64,000 nucleotides of DNA from Arcobacteraceae bacterium (GCA_021107755.1 JAIOSF010000022.1:1-64000), one strand, 5' to 3'; counted from the first letter of the stretch, positions 8,034-18,969 are shown. The notes: generated from the letters alone by a model not told the origin. Made by a program: numbers and translations.

Positions 8034-10676
8034 ATGAACTTTATTGCTAAGTTAAAAAATCTATCACACCACTATAATGATGTTATTGCTTTAGATAATA
8101 TCACTTTAGAGATACCATCTGGGAAAATGATAGGTTTTATAGGTCCTGATGGTGTTGGAAAATCTACACTATTATCCATCATTTCAGGTATAAAAAAAGT
8201 TCAAACTGGTAGTGTAGAAGTATTAGGTGGAGATATTACAAACTCAAACTTTAGAGATGCAAATTGTCCTAAAATTGCTTATATGCCACAAGGACTTGGA
8301 AAAAATCTTTATATGTCACTTTCGGTATATGAAAATGTAGAGTTTTTTGCCAGATTATTTGGACAAGAAAAAAGTGAACGAAAAGCTAGGATAGATGAAC
8401 TTTTAAAGAGTACAGGTCTTTTACCTTTCAAAGATAGACCTGCAGGAAAACTCTCTGGTGGAATGAAACAAAAACTAGGACTTTGTTGTTCTTTGATACA
8501 TGATCCTGATCTCTTAATACTTGATGAACCAACTACTGGAGTTGATCCACTTTCAAGAAGACAATTTTGGGAACTGATTGGAAAAATTCGCCAACGAATG
8601 TCAAATATGAGTGTATTAATTGCCACTGCATATATGGAAGAAGCACAATCTTACGATTTGATAATAGCTATGGATGACGGTAAAATTTTAGCATCTGGTA
8701 CACCACAAGAGTTATTAAAAAAAACAAATACCACTAATATTGATGAAGCTTTTATTGAACTTTTACCATCAGAAAAAAGAAAAGGTCATAAAAAACTTAT
8801 AGTTCCTAAAAGAGTGGAAAAAGAAGATGATATTTTTGCCATAGAAGCAGATAACTTAACTATGAAGTTTGGAGATTTTATAGCTGTAGATAATGTTAGT
8901 TTCAAGATAAAACAAGGGGAGATATTTGGCTTTTTAGGCTCAAATGGTTGTGGAAAAACTACCACTATGAAAATGCTTACTGGACTTTTACAACCAACAA
9001 ATGGGAAAGCAAAATTATTTGGAGAGTATGTAAAAGAGAATTCTTTAGAGATGAGAAAAAAAGTGGGTTATATGACACAAGCATTTTCACTCTATACTGA
9101 ACTCACAGTTCTTCAAAATATTTCACTTCATGCAAAATTATTTCATATTAATAAAACATCTATGCCAAAAAGAATTGAAGAGACACTTATTCGATTTAAT
9201 CTAAAACAGTATCAAAATACTCTAGCAGAGGAACTACCACTTGGTATTCGACAAAGACTATCTTTAGCAGTTGCCGTTATTCATAAACCAGAGATGTTAA
9301 TTTTAGATGAACCAACCTCTGGAGTTGATCCTGTATCTCGTGATAATTTTTGGGAATTACTCATCGATCTTGCGAGAAATGACAATGTTACAATATTTGT
9401 TTCAACACATTTTATGAATGAAGGGGAAAGATGTGATAGGATCTCTTTAATGCATCAAGGGAAAGTTTTAGCAAGTGATACTCCAAAACAACTTATAAAA
9501 TCAAAACAAAAAGAAAATTTAGAAGAGTCTTTTATATCATATTTAGAAGAGGCATCTAACTCAAAAGAAGATTCAACTGCTCTCTCACAAGATAAAAATA
9601 CAATAACTGTAAAAAAACAATCAACAAAACACAAAAAATTTGATTTTCTAAGATTATTTGGTTACAGCTATCGTGAATCACTAGAGTTAACAAGAGATCC
9701 TATTAGACTAACTTTTGCACTCTTAGGAAGTGTTATTTTAATGTTTATTATGGGATATGGTATCTCAATGGATGTAGAAGATTTAAAATTTTCTGTTTTA
9801 GATTATGATAAATCTCCTCAAAGTAGACAATATATAGAAAATATCTCTGGCTCACGATATTTTTTAGAACAATCTAAGCTTAATTCACAAACACAACTTG
9901 ATCAAAATATGAAAAGTGGTAATATAAATTTAGCCTTTGTTATACCTCCAAATTTTGGTCAAGATTTAACCAAAGGTTACAATACACAAATTGCTGTATG
10001 GATTAATGGTTCAATGCCTTTTCGTGCAGAAACGATTAAAGGGTATGTTGCAGGTATACATAATACCTATCTACAACAACTTCAAAAAGAATCTACTAAT
10101 TATAAAAATACAAAGAGTATAGTAAATATAGAATCAAGGTTCAGATATAATCAAGATTTTAAAAGTATTTACTCTATGGTTCCAGCTGTTATACCTATGT
10201 TGCTTATTTTTATCCCCTCTATTTTAATGGCACTCAGTGTTGTAAGGGAAAAAGAGTTAGGTTCAATAACAAATTTTTATGCAACACCTGTGACAAAATT
10301 AGAATTTTTAATAGGAAAACAACTTCCTTATATAGTTGTAGGTATGATTAGTTTCTTTGGACTGATATTATTAGCAATTTTTGTTTTTAAAGTTCCTTTA
10401 AAAGGAAGTATTCTCACACTCACTTTTGGAACATTTTTATATGTAATTGCAACTACAGGTGTTGGACTACTTATGTCCTCTTTTGCCAAAACTCAAATTG
10501 CTGCAATTGCTGGAACTGCTATATTAACACTTTTACCAACTATTCAATTCTCAGGCTTAAAAGAACCAGTAAGTTCACTAGAAGGCATTGGTGCTGTAAT
10601 TGGTAATATCTTTCCTGCAACCTATTATATAAATATCAGTCGTGGTATTTTTAGTAAAGTTATAAAGAATTCATAA
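8034..10676 (+). CDS. RbbA-like double ATPase-permease ABC exporter, C-terminus lost by frameshift
   Basis: The product has two ABC domains followed by an ABC-2 permease. Domain 1 has Walker A GPDGVGKST (37-45), signature LSGGM (140-144) and Walker B with LILDEP (161-166). Domain 2 has GSNGCGKTTT near 305, but its signature reads LPLGI instead of LSGGQ. The permease (about 545-880) has one membrane helix near its start, a long periplasmic loop and several closing helices. This is the RbbA/YhiH layout. The frame stops at 10674 before the expected last helix. That helix (LGISIVVITILSMLALKKQE) is encoded one frame over at 10658-10744, and its stop abuts the next gene's ATG. The exporter half is therefore truncated, or the site holds a sequencing error or programmed shift. 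Confidence 0.88.
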   Translation: MNFIAKLKNLSHHYNDVIALDNITLEIPSGKMIGFIGPDGVGKSTLLSIISGIKKVQTGSVEVLGGDITNSNFRDANCPKIAYMPQGLGKNLYMSLSVYENVEFFARLFGQEKSERKARIDELLKSTGLLPFKDRPAGKLSGGMKQKLGLCCSLIHDPDLLILDEPTTGVDPLSRRQFWELIGKIRQRMSNMSVLIATAYMEEAQSYDLIIAMDDGKILASGTPQELLKKTNTTNIDEAFIELLPSEKRKGHKKLIVPKRVEKEDDIFAIEADNLTMKFGDFIAVDNVSFKIKQGEIFGFLGSNGCGKTTTMKMLTGLLQPTNGKAKLFGEYVKENSLEMRKKVGYMTQAFSLYTELTVLQNISLHAKLFHINKTSMPKRIEETLIRFNLKQYQNTLAEELPLGIRQRLSLAVAVIHKPEMLILDEPTSGVDPVSRDNFWELLIDLARNDNVTIFVSTHFMNEGERCDRISLMHQGKVLASDTPKQLIKSKQKENLEESFISYLEEASNSKEDSTALSQDKNTITVKKQSTKHKKFDFLRLFGYSYRESLELTRDPIRLTFALLGSVILMFIMGYGISMDVEDLKFSVLDYDKSPQSRQYIENISGSRYFLEQSKLNSQTQLDQNMKSGNINLAFVIPPNFGQDLTKGYNTQIAVWINGSMPFRAETIKGYVAGIHNTYLQQLQKESTNYKNTKSIVNIESRFRYNQDFKSIYSMVPAVIPMLLIFIPSILMALSVVREKELGSITNFYATPVTKLEFLIGKQLPYIVVGMISFFGLILLAIFVFKVPLKGSILTLTFGTFLYVIATTGVGLLMSSFAKTQIAAIAGTAILTLLPTIQFSGLKEPVSSLEGIGAVIGNIFPATYYINISRGIFSKVIKNS

Positions 10677-10744
10677 TATTAGGAATCTCTATTGTTGTGA
10701 TTACTATTTTATCAATGTTAGCTCTTAAAAAGCAGGAAGTATAG
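10658..10744 (+). pseudogene. Out-of-frame C-terminal helix of the RbbA-like permease
   Basis: In the frame -1 to the preceding ORF the sequence reads SYKEFIIL, then LGISIVVITILSMLALKKQEV and stop (10742-10744). This is a hydrophobic helix ending in the KKQE-type tail normal for this permease family. The stop touches the ATG at 10745 and the fragment contains that gene's ribosome-binding site (GCAGGAAG). It was evidently once joined to 8034-10676. About eight residues expected between the two pieces are also missing, which suggests a small deletion rather than a single-base change. Confidence 0.7.
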
Positions 10745-11872
10745 ATGAAAAACCATTTACAAAATATTTATAATCTAAGTATAAAAGAATTTCGAAGTTT
10801 ATGGAGTGATAGAATTATGTTGATTTTAATTGTTTATTCATTTAGTTTAGCTATCTATGTAGGTTCCTCTGCTACATCAACTGAAATAAAAAACACCTCT
10901 ATTGCTTTTGTAGATGAAGATAGAACAACCCTTTCAAATAAAATCATCTCCTCTTTTTATAAGCCAAGATTTAATACACCACAAATTATATCTTTATCTC
11001 AACTTGACGCAAGTATGGATAGTGGACTTTATACTTTTATTATTATAATTCCTTCAAATTTTGAAAAAGATATTCTTTCTGGAAATAGTCCAGATATTCA
11101 AGTGAATATTGATGCAACTCGAATGACACAAGCTGGTATCGGGAGTGGTTATATTAAACAAATTATTTCACAAGAACTACAAAACTATATTTTAAAAACT
11201 CAAGAACATACTAAAACAAATGTAGAAATAGTAACAAGATATAAATATAATCCAAATCTTACTAGTAGCTGGTTTGGGGCTATCAATGAAGTTATTAACA
11301 ATATTATTATGCTCTCAATATTGCTCTCCAGTGCTGCTTTAATTAGGGAAAGAGAACATGGAACAATCGAACATCTTTTAGTAATGCCTCTAAATGCTAC
11401 TGAAATTATGTTCTCAAAAGTACTCTCTGTTACACTTATAATATTAGTCTGTGTTATCTTTTCACTTTTTATAATGGTCCAAGGTATATTACATGTACCT
11501 TTACCAGGTTCCATCCCTCTATTTTTATTTTCTACATTTTTAGTATTATTTTCCACTACCTCTATAGGAATTTTTATGGGAACACTTGCAAAAAATATGC
11601 CACAATTAGGGATGATATTTATATTAACTATTCTTCCTTTAATGATGCTTTCTGGGAATATAACCCCCTATGAAAGTATGCCAGAAATCATACAATATAT
11701 TATGTACTTTATGCCAAGTAGTCATTTTGTAGATATTGCACAAGCAATACTATTTAAAGGTGCTGGATTTAATATAGTTTGGAAAAGTATAGTAAGTATA
11801 TTCGCCATTGGTGTAGTATTTTTTCTCTTTGCTCTTTTTATGTTCAGAAGAAGTTTAGAATCGGAACTCTAA
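10745..11872 (+). CDS. ABC-2 type permease (YhhJ-like)
   Basis: This 375-residue permease has one transmembrane helix near residues 20-40, a large periplasmic domain (about 45-175) and five to six closing helices. It carries the ABC-2 REREHGTIEHLLVMPL motif near residue 200. It resembles the second permease (YhhJ/YbhS type) that pairs with RbbA-like proteins, so the two could form the transmembrane pair of one exporter fed by the HlyD adaptor. Here the C-terminus is complete (FMFRRSLESEL), unlike the preceding gene. The start is fixed by GGAAG at 10735-10739. It is followed by a strong terminator. Confidence 0.9.
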   Translation: MKNHLQNIYNLSIKEFRSLWSDRIMLILIVYSFSLAIYVGSSATSTEIKNTSIAFVDEDRTTLSNKIISSFYKPRFNTPQIISLSQLDASMDSGLYTFIIIIPSNFEKDILSGNSPDIQVNIDATRMTQAGIGSGYIKQIISQELQNYILKTQEHTKTNVEIVTRYKYNPNLTSSWFGAINEVINNIIMLSILLSSAALIREREHGTIEHLLVMPLNATEIMFSKVLSVTLIILVCVIFSLFIMVQGILHVPLPGSIPLFLFSTFLVLFSTTSIGIFMGTLAKNMPQLGMIFILTILPLMMLSGNITPYESMPEIIQYIMYFMPSSHFVDIAQAILFKGAGFNIVWKSIVSIFAIGVVFFLFALFMFRRSLESEL

Positions 11873-11887
11873 AATATTAGACAAAAA

Positions 11888-11920
11888 AAATCCTCTTATT
11901 AAAAAACAAGAGGATTTATC
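11888..11920. terminator. Bidirectional terminator between exporter operon and slyD
   Basis: AAATCCTCTT (11888-11897) and AAGAGGATTT (11908-11917) form a perfect 10-bp stem. Runs of A before and T after make it work for the plus-strand exporter operon and for the minus-strand operon ending at slyD. Confidence 0.9.
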
Positions 11921-11942
11921 AACACTAAAAATTAAATTAATG

Positions 11943-12551
11943 TTAGCTGTTTTTACAACCTTCACCATCGTGACCACCACAACATTCGTGCTCTTCACCA
12001 TGTTTTTCACCACCACAACATTCAGTTTCTTTCTCTTCATGTCCATGATCATGTGAACCACAAGATCCACCACCACAACATCCACCAGCAGCAGCCATAC
12101 CACCAACGATACCTGTTTGAAGCTCTTCTGCTGTTGCATCTCTTACATCTAAAATAGCAACACTAAACATTAAAGTTTTACCAGCCATTGGGTGATTATA
12201 ATCTATTGTTACTCCATCATCAGCTACTGTTTTAACTGTAACTTGAACTGTTTGTTGATCCTCACCTGTTCCATATAAAGTCATACCTTCAACTAAATCA
12301 ATTCCTGCAAATTGCTCTTTTGGTAAAACTTGTACGGCTTCATCATTATATTCACCATATGCTTCAGTTGGCTGAACCATAACATCAACTTTTTCACCTG
12401 CTGCTAAATTTTCAATCTCTTTTTCTAAACCTGGAATGATTTGACCCATACCGCTTATAAACTCTAATGGATTTCCACCAACATTTGTATCTAATTGCTC
12501 TTTTGAATTTGCATCATTAAGAGTATATTCTATTGCTATTACTTTTGACAT
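11943..12551 (-). CDS. slyD: SlyD-type FKBP peptidyl-prolyl isomerase with metal-binding tail
   Basis: This 202-residue protein has an FKBP domain interrupted by the insert-in-flap chaperone domain (residues 1-150, with GQIIPGLEKEIENLAAGE and YNHPMAGKTLMFSV). A Gly/Cys/His-rich tail follows (about 155-200, CCGGGSCGSHDHGHEEKETECCGG and similar). SlyD tails of this kind bind nickel and other divalent metals and, in Helicobacter and E. coli, help mature [NiFe] hydrogenase and urease. The tail here is long, with at least nine Cys and eight His. The gene is the last of the tolQ-to-slyD run, with an AAAGGAGAC ribosome-binding site 28 bases after ybgF. Confidence 0.95.
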   Translation of the reverse strand: MSKVIAIEYTLNDANSKEQLDTNVGGNPLEFISGMGQIIPGLEKEIENLAAGEKVDVMVQPTEAYGEYNDEAVQVLPKEQFAGIDLVEGMTLYGTGEDQQTVQVTVKTVADDGVTIDYNHPMAGKTLMFSVAILDVRDATAEELQTGIVGGMAAAGGCCGGGSCGSHDHGHEEKETECCGGEKHGEEHECCGGHDGEGCKNS

Positions 12552-12579
12552 ATTTCTGTCTCCTTTGTTTTATTTGGTA

Positions 12580-13500
12580 TTATTTTTTTATTTTTTTAGA
12601 AGCTTCTGCTGCTTCATTTGAATCTGGATAAACATCTACAATTGTATTGTAGAAGTTTTTTGCATTCTCCATATCTCCTATCTCTTCAAATGAGATAGCA
12701 CTATGAAGCAGTAACTTTGGAAGATATTTTGCTTTGTCGTACAACATCATACTAGTTTTAAAATAATGCAATGCATCTTTGTAATTTTTTCTATAGTAAT
12801 TAATCTCACCCATATAATAATTACATTCAGCAGGTCTATGCTTCACACTTATTAGATGTTCCAAAATAGGGATTGCTTTTGTAAAATAATCTTTTTTAAA
12901 TAGTTCCCTTACCTCTTTCATCAATTCTCTGTTAGGTTTATTAGGAACATTTGATTTAGTACTAGCTTTTGGTTTACTGCTTACTAGTTTTTTATCTAAC
13001 ATAGATAAAAGCTTATTAAACTCATCTTTTGTCACATAATCTTTATTTATTTTATTTGCTAATTGAACTATTTTATCAAAAGATTCTTTTAACAATTCCA
13101 TATTTTTATTATTTAAATCTAACTGTTTTTTTAAATCAACTATATCTTCTTGTAATAATTCTATTTGCTGATTTTGTGTTTTTGTTTTCTCTTCTAAAAC
13201 TTCAACCTGAGTTTCTTGTTGTTTAAAGTCTATTGAAAGCTTATTTAACTTTCTGCTATCACCTTCATATAAAGATTCTAGCCCATCAACTTTATCATAA
13301 ATTTGAGTTATTTTAGAGTCAACTTTTTTTATCTTTTTTTCATTATTTGTTGTTGTTTTCTTAGTTTTTACTATAACCTCTTCTGTGGGTGTCAGTCCAT
13401 AAGGTGTCGGAGAATTTAAATCACCAGCACCAAATACAGACTGTTCGGCATGAATATACGAAGTTAATAATAAAACTATATAAATAGATACTTTAATCAA
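12580..13500 (-). CDS. ybgF: Tol-Pal associated coiled-coil/TPR protein (YbgF/CpoB-like)
   Basis: This 306-residue protein has a signal peptide (MIKVSIYIVLLLTSYIHAE, cut near residue 18) and a long coiled coil (about 55-160). TPR-like repeats follow (about 185-305, ending NFYNTIVDVYPDSNEAAEASKKI). This matches YbgF/CpoB proteins, which act in the periplasm with Tol-Pal to coordinate outer-membrane constriction with wall synthesis. Compared with the E. coli protein the coiled coil is longer. It follows pal by about 20 bases on the same strand, which fixes the context. The function is inferred from domain order and neighbours. Confidence 0.87.
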   Translation of the reverse strand: MIKVSIYIVLLLTSYIHAEQSVFGAGDLNSPTPYGLTPTEEVIVKTKKTTTNNEKKIKKVDSKITQIYDKVDGLESLYEGDSRKLNKLSIDFKQQETQVEVLEEKTKTQNQQIELLQEDIVDLKKQLDLNNKNMELLKESFDKIVQLANKINKDYVTKDEFNKLLSMLDKKLVSSKPKASTKSNVPNKPNRELMKEVRELFKKDYFTKAIPILEHLISVKHRPAECNYYMGEINYYRKNYKDALHYFKTSMMLYDKAKYLPKLLLHSAISFEEIGDMENAKNFYNTIVDVYPDSNEAAEASKKIKK

Positions 13501-13521
13501 TAAATGCTCTTAAACTATAAA

Positions 13522-14115
13522 CTATGGTAGTAATCTGTAATCTACTCTTCTGTTCATTTTCCAACAAGTTGTATTTTTTTGTGTACATATTGGATTACTT
13601 TCACCAAAACTTACCATAACAATTTTTTCTGCATCTACACCATCAGCTATTAAAGCATCTTTTGCTGTTTTTGCTCTTTTTAAACCTAAAGCATAATTAT
13701 ACTCATCAGTTCCCCACTCATCACAATTACCTTCAAGTTTCACTTTAAGACCATTGTATGATTCTTGTACAATATTTATTTTATTGTAATTTGAAGTTGC
13801 AACTTCTCTCATCTGATCAGTTAAATTATATTTATCAAATGCAAAATGAACAGATTCTAATAAAACTGTATTTCCTTCAATTTCGCTTTCAACACTATTT
13901 AAACCTTCATTTGTAACTGCTTTTAAACTATTTGTTATAACATTAGCATTATCATCTACAGATTGTTCATTTGACCCAGCTATATTTGCAGCTTTACCAT
14001 CTACAGACTGTGCATTTGTTGCTGTATTATCATACTCAACATCTTTTGAACTACATCCTGCTAGTAAACCTATTGCACAAATACTAAGTATTGTATTTTT
14101 CATAATTTTTTTCAT
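13522..14115 (-). CDS. pal: Peptidoglycan-associated lipoprotein Pal
   Basis: A lipoprotein signal (MKKIMKNTILSICAIGLLAGC, lipobox LAGC) is followed by a spacer of about 65 residues and an OmpA-like peptidoglycan-binding domain. Family motifs are HFAFDKYNL, LEGNCDEWGTDEYN, LGLKRAKTAKDAL and MVSFGESNP. The protein anchors the outer membrane to peptidoglycan and binds TolB. An ATG four codons further upstream (14127) exists but has no ribosome-binding site; the one chosen follows GGGGAAAATT. It lies between tolB and ybgF in the Tol-Pal operon. Confidence 0.95.
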   Translation of the reverse strand: MKKIMKNTILSICAIGLLAGCSSKDVEYDNTATNAQSVDGKAANIAGSNEQSVDDNANVITNSLKAVTNEGLNSVESEIEGNTVLLESVHFAFDKYNLTDQMREVATSNYNKINIVQESYNGLKVKLEGNCDEWGTDEYNYALGLKRAKTAKDALIADGVDAEKIVMVSFGESNPICTQKNTTCWKMNRRVDYRLLP

Positions 14116-14176
14116 AATTTTCCCCATTTATTTTAGTTCTTGTTATTCTACACTATTGATACTTAAACGAATATAA

Positions 14177-15451
14177 CTACCAGTCTATCGATTGTAACTT
14201 ACCACTTTTTAATGGAAAGAGAAAGCTTTTATTATAATTTAACCGTATGATTCCTAAATAACTTTTAGTATCATTTTTTATAAATAAAATTGATTCTCCA
14301 TTTGATGAAAATTTCGGAAACTGATTTCTACCATTTGTTGTTAATCTTCTTACATGATCACTATATGTTGACATTAAATAGAGATTAAAAACATTATCTC
14401 CAAATTCATTATCTGTTTCTCTACTTGCGTACACTATATAGTCACCACTAGTTGAACACTGTGAGTTATTTCGTCCATGATATATGAGACGCTCAACTCC
14501 CCTTTGCCCTATTTTTTTTGCAAAAATATTTGGATACTTTAATCTATCCGATACAAAAACAATTTTACTATCATTCTCAACAAAACTGCCACCAACATCT
14601 ATTCCATTATATTCTGTTATTCGTGTTTTTAGTTTATTAATCGTATCATAAATATAAATGTCTGGCTGTGAGTTTGGTGCCATAGTGACAACTAATTTTG
14701 TACCATCACTACTTACATCAGAACATACTATCATACCATCACTTGATAAAATTTTCTCAGACTTTGTTGTATATAAGTTTTGTTTCACTAATGTTGGTTT
14801 TTCATAATTATATGTAGTAAAGTAAAATTCACTTTGCTCTTTATTTGCCCATTTCGGGAATATATTTAATCCACCTTTTACTACAACTTTTTGATATGTT
14901 AAAGTATAATCAGACACAACAATTTCACTTGTTTTTGAATCTAAATATCTTGAAAATATTATAAATTTATCCATCCATTCTATTGATGGAGCTTTTAAAT
15001 ACTTATTGATATCTATTGCGATTTTATGAGATAAAAATGGATATCTAACAATTGATGATGTGATATATGATTTACTCAATACCAAACTATTTGCATTCAC
15101 ATCATAAAGTTTTGTATTCACTACAACACTGTTATCTTGTGGATTTTTCTTTAATTGTAATACTAAATATAAGTCAATACCGTTAGTTTTTAATGTTTTA
15201 TAATCTGCTATATTTTCATAATTATTATCCACATTAATATCATTGTTGTTAAAATGTCCACTTACTAATAAATCTTTTTTTACTAAAGCTAACACCTTAC
15301 TATCTAAATTATCTTCTATTTGAGTATCTGTTGAGATTGCATAACTTATTGTAGGAAGTGTAGATTTATTTTTTATAATCTCCATTGTTGCATCTAAGGC
15401 AAATAGATAACTAGTTAATAGTAGCCATATTACAATCTGTTTTATTCTCAT
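14177..15451 (-). CDS. tolB: Tol-Pal system beta-propeller protein TolB
   Basis: This 424-residue protein starts with a signal peptide (MRIKQIVIWLLLTSYLFA). An alpha/beta N-terminal domain (to about residue 150) precedes a six-bladed propeller built from TolB/WD40-like repeats such as SSDGTKLVVTMAPNSQPDIY, VFVSDRLKYPNIF and FSSNGESILFIKND. It works in the periplasm, binding Pal and TolA. The gene is two bases from the TolA-like gene and 50 before pal. The sequence is more divergent than in Enterobacteria, as usual for Campylobacterota, but order and domain structure make the call firm. Confidence 0.93.
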   Translation of the reverse strand: MRIKQIVIWLLLTSYLFALDATMEIIKNKSTLPTISYAISTDTQIEDNLDSKVLALVKKDLLVSGHFNNNDINVDNNYENIADYKTLKTNGIDLYLVLQLKKNPQDNSVVVNTKLYDVNANSLVLSKSYITSSIVRYPFLSHKIAIDINKYLKAPSIEWMDKFIIFSRYLDSKTSEIVVSDYTLTYQKVVVKGGLNIFPKWANKEQSEFYFTTYNYEKPTLVKQNLYTTKSEKILSSDGMIVCSDVSSDGTKLVVTMAPNSQPDIYIYDTINKLKTRITEYNGIDVGGSFVENDSKIVFVSDRLKYPNIFAKKIGQRGVERLIYHGRNNSQCSTSGDYIVYASRETDNEFGDNVFNLYLMSTYSDHVRRLTTNGRNQFPKFSSNGESILFIKNDTKSYLGIIRLNYNKSFLFPLKSGKLQSIDW

Positions 15452-15453
15452 AT

Positions 15454-16197
15454 TTATCCTTTTGATTGAAATGATATCTCAATATTCGTTGTGTTATTAT
15501 TTGGGTTTATTGGATATTTTTTTAAGCTTTCACTATTTAAAAAATCTTTTAATTGCTGATCAAAACCAATATTTTCAGAGTATTGTATAAACTTAAAACT
15601 AAAATTTCCATTATTTGTTATAGTTACTAGTACTCTCGCACTAAGATTATCTGAAAAAACTGTAGGACTCCATCGTGATGAAAGCATCTGATGAATTTCA
15701 GAGAAATAGGGATCTGTTTCATTTTCAGATTCATTTAATACTACTTTTTTAGCACTATTTTGACTTTTTTGTTTAATTAATTCAGATATTACTACCTCTT
15801 TGACTTTTTTTTCTTTTTCAAACTTTGATTTAAATCTACTTGAAACACTACTTTTTTTTACATTTAGGATTTTTTCTTTATTAACCTTTTTTGCACTTGT
15901 TTTAACATCGGTAAACAATGATTTTAAATCTGATTTTTGTTTAAGGCTATTGGATGTGGTTTTTTTTACTACTTTTTGAGCTAGTTTGCTATTATCTTCA
16001 CTTTTTATTTTGATAGCTTTTTTTTCATTGGTTGGTGTATCAAAAACTATATCTAATTGTAATACAGTATTTTTAGTCAATGCATCTATTTTCTTAACAT
16101 TACTCTCTTTTAAATATAAGAGTAATAGTAATACTAAAAAAACATAAATAAATAACGCTAAAACAGCTGAAATATATAAATTTTTTTTATCAACCAT
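15454..16197 (-). CDS. TolA/TonB-like energy-transducing protein
   Basis: This 247-residue protein has an N-terminal membrane anchor (about residues 9-29), a Lys/Ser-rich extended middle (about 45-160) and a small C-terminal domain. That domain (SEIHQMLSSRWSPTVFSDNLSARVLVTI...) is of the TonB/TolA C-terminal type. It should span the periplasm and pass force from TolQR to TolB-Pal. Its start overlaps the tolR stop by eight bases (ATGGTTGAT), which implies translational coupling. Position between tolR and tolB argues for the TolA role rather than TonB; the sequence alone would allow either. Confidence 0.82.
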   Translation of the reverse strand: MVDKKNLYISAVLALFIYVFLVLLLLLYLKESNVKKIDALTKNTVLQLDIVFDTPTNEKKAIKIKSEDNSKLAQKVVKKTTSNSLKQKSDLKSLFTDVKTSAKKVNKEKILNVKKSSVSSRFKSKFEKEKKVKEVVISELIKQKSQNSAKKVVLNESENETDPYFSEIHQMLSSRWSPTVFSDNLSARVLVTITNNGNFSFKFIQYSENIGFDQQLKDFLNSESLKKYPINPNNNTTNIEISFQSKG

Positions 16198-16582
16198 CTG
16201 TTATCAATGCAACTTTAAAAAATCCAGCTTCTTTTACTGTTTTTAAAATATAAACCACATCTTCATATTTTAAATTTTTATCAGCTCTTATGTGCACTGG
16301 TGTATTTCTATCTCTATCTTTTGAAAATAAAACAAAATTATCAGAAAAATTGTCAAACTCGTATTGGTTTTTATTATTTATATTTATAATTTTATCACGA
16401 TTAACTAGTATATCAATTTTATTATTTTCTTGAAGTTTAACGGACTTACTACCTTTTGGTAGATTGATATTTTCTTCATACTCTAAAACAGGTGCAGTAA
16501 CCATTAGAATTGCTAGTAGTACTAACATCACATCCACCAAAGGTGTGATGTTTAAATCTGGTTTTTTTTCGTAGTCATACAT
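16190..16582 (-). CDS. tolR: TolR/ExbD-family proton channel subunit
   Basis: A 130-residue single-pass protein with the family motif LNITPLVDVMLVLLAILMV; the key membrane Asp is D17. The periplasmic part follows with the normal length (IRADKNLKYEDVVYILKTVKEAGF near the end). With TolQ it forms the proton-driven motor that energises TolA. It starts four bases after tolQ ends and its stop overlaps the TolA-like gene. In Campylobacterota this pair sits beside atpC as seen here. Confidence 0.94.
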   Translation of the reverse strand: MYDYEKKPDLNITPLVDVMLVLLAILMVTAPVLEYEENINLPKGSKSVKLQENNKIDILVNRDKIININNKNQYEFDNFSDNFVLFSKDRDRNTPVHIRADKNLKYEDVVYILKTVKEAGFFKVALITDG

Positions 16583-16586
16583 CTAT

Positions 16587-17150
16587 TTATTTCCTACTAA
16601 GAATAATATCTATTTGAGATTTTAAATAAGTATTTAACTCATAAACCTTTCTTGTTAGTATTTGATGAAATGTATAGGCAAAAATTGCCACAAAAATACC
16701 TGCTGCAGTTGCAACAAGTGCTTCACTAATTGCAGGTGCAATCGTTGCAAAACTCACTTTACTAGCAGTTGAAAACCGAGCAAAAGATTCTAATATTCCA
16801 ACAACTGTACCAAATAGTCCAATAAATGGTGCTGTAGAAGAGATAATAGACAACCAAGAGATACCACTACTGGCATCTCTAATTAATGTTGTTTCACAAA
16901 CATTTAAATATTCTTTACTTACCGTTGTTCTACTTAGACATTGACCTAACCGTGAGAGGGGATTAATTGTTGATTCTCTTGCAAGAAGTGAGTTTAAATT
17001 GTTAATTTCTGTAGTTACATCAGATGATAGTTTAAAATATTTATAAATAAATATCCAAAAAACAAGAATAAAATAAGCCGAAAGTAGTACTAATACCCCA
17101 ATGGATATTGCACTACTACCCCCTAAATAATTTAAAGTTGAATCTATCAT
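16587..17150 (-). CDS. tolQ: TolQ/ExbB-family proton channel subunit
   Basis: This 187-residue protein has three membrane helices: about residues 13-35, 95-120 and 138-160. Family residues are in WLSIISSTAPFIGLFGTVVGILESF and PAISEALVATAAGIFVAI. It forms the pentameric channel around TolR dimers. It begins eight bases after the atpC stop, joining the ATP synthase and Tol-Pal genes into one run. ExbB is an alternative name, but the downstream tolB-pal order supports TolQ. Confidence 0.94.
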   Translation of the reverse strand: MIDSTLNYLGGSSAISIGVLVLLSAYFILVFWIFIYKYFKLSSDVTTEINNLNSLLARESTINPLSRLGQCLSRTTVSKEYLNVCETTLIRDASSGISWLSIISSTAPFIGLFGTVVGILESFARFSTASKVSFATIAPAISEALVATAAGIFVAIFAYTFHQILTRKVYELNTYLKSQIDIILSRK

Positions 17151-17158
17151 CTAAGCTT

Positions 17159-17539
17159 TTACGCAAATGAATTGATTTTTGATTCAACTGCCGCCATAGA
17201 AACATTTGAATCTTGTACTGAATTAACTAATATTTTAGCCTCTTCAAGTTTTGCTGACATATCTGAATCTTTACCTTCAGATAAAGCAACTGCACCATCT
17301 ACAAGGATATCTACTGAGTCTTCAGAAACTTTTACATGTCCCCAGTTAATTGCTACAGCTTCTTTTAAAGCATCTTTTTTTTCTATCTCTATTACACCAA
17401 CTGTTAAAGAAGATACAAGTGAAGCATGACCAGGCAACACTCCAAACTCTCCCTCTTTTCCAGGGAGAGTTACTGATTTAACTTCTTTGTTAAATATCTC
17501 TCCATTTGGTGTAACTATTGATAATTTAATTGTATCCAT
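17159..17539 (-). CDS. atpC: F1 ATP synthase epsilon subunit
   Basis: This 126-residue protein has the N-terminal beta-sandwich (MDTIKLSIVTPNGEIFNKEVKSVTLPGKEGEFGVLPGHA) and a C-terminal helical hairpin (from about residue 88). It couples F1 rotation to the c-ring and can inhibit ATP hydrolysis. It lies 20 bases behind atpD, last in the ATP synthase gene run. Confidence 0.97.
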   Translation of the reverse strand: MDTIKLSIVTPNGEIFNKEVKSVTLPGKEGEFGVLPGHASLVSSLTVGVIEIEKKDALKEAVAINWGHVKVSEDSVDILVDGAVALSEGKDSDMSAKLEEAKILVNSVQDSNVSMAAVESKINSFA

Positions 17540-17559
17540 ATTTATACCTTTTTAAGCAA

Positions 17560-18969
<1,410 letters not shown>

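Noticed and set aside
11855-12139. Minus-strand 94-residue frame rich in Val over slyD
   Set aside because: It is a shifted frame of the slyD metal-binding tail and has no ribosome-binding site.
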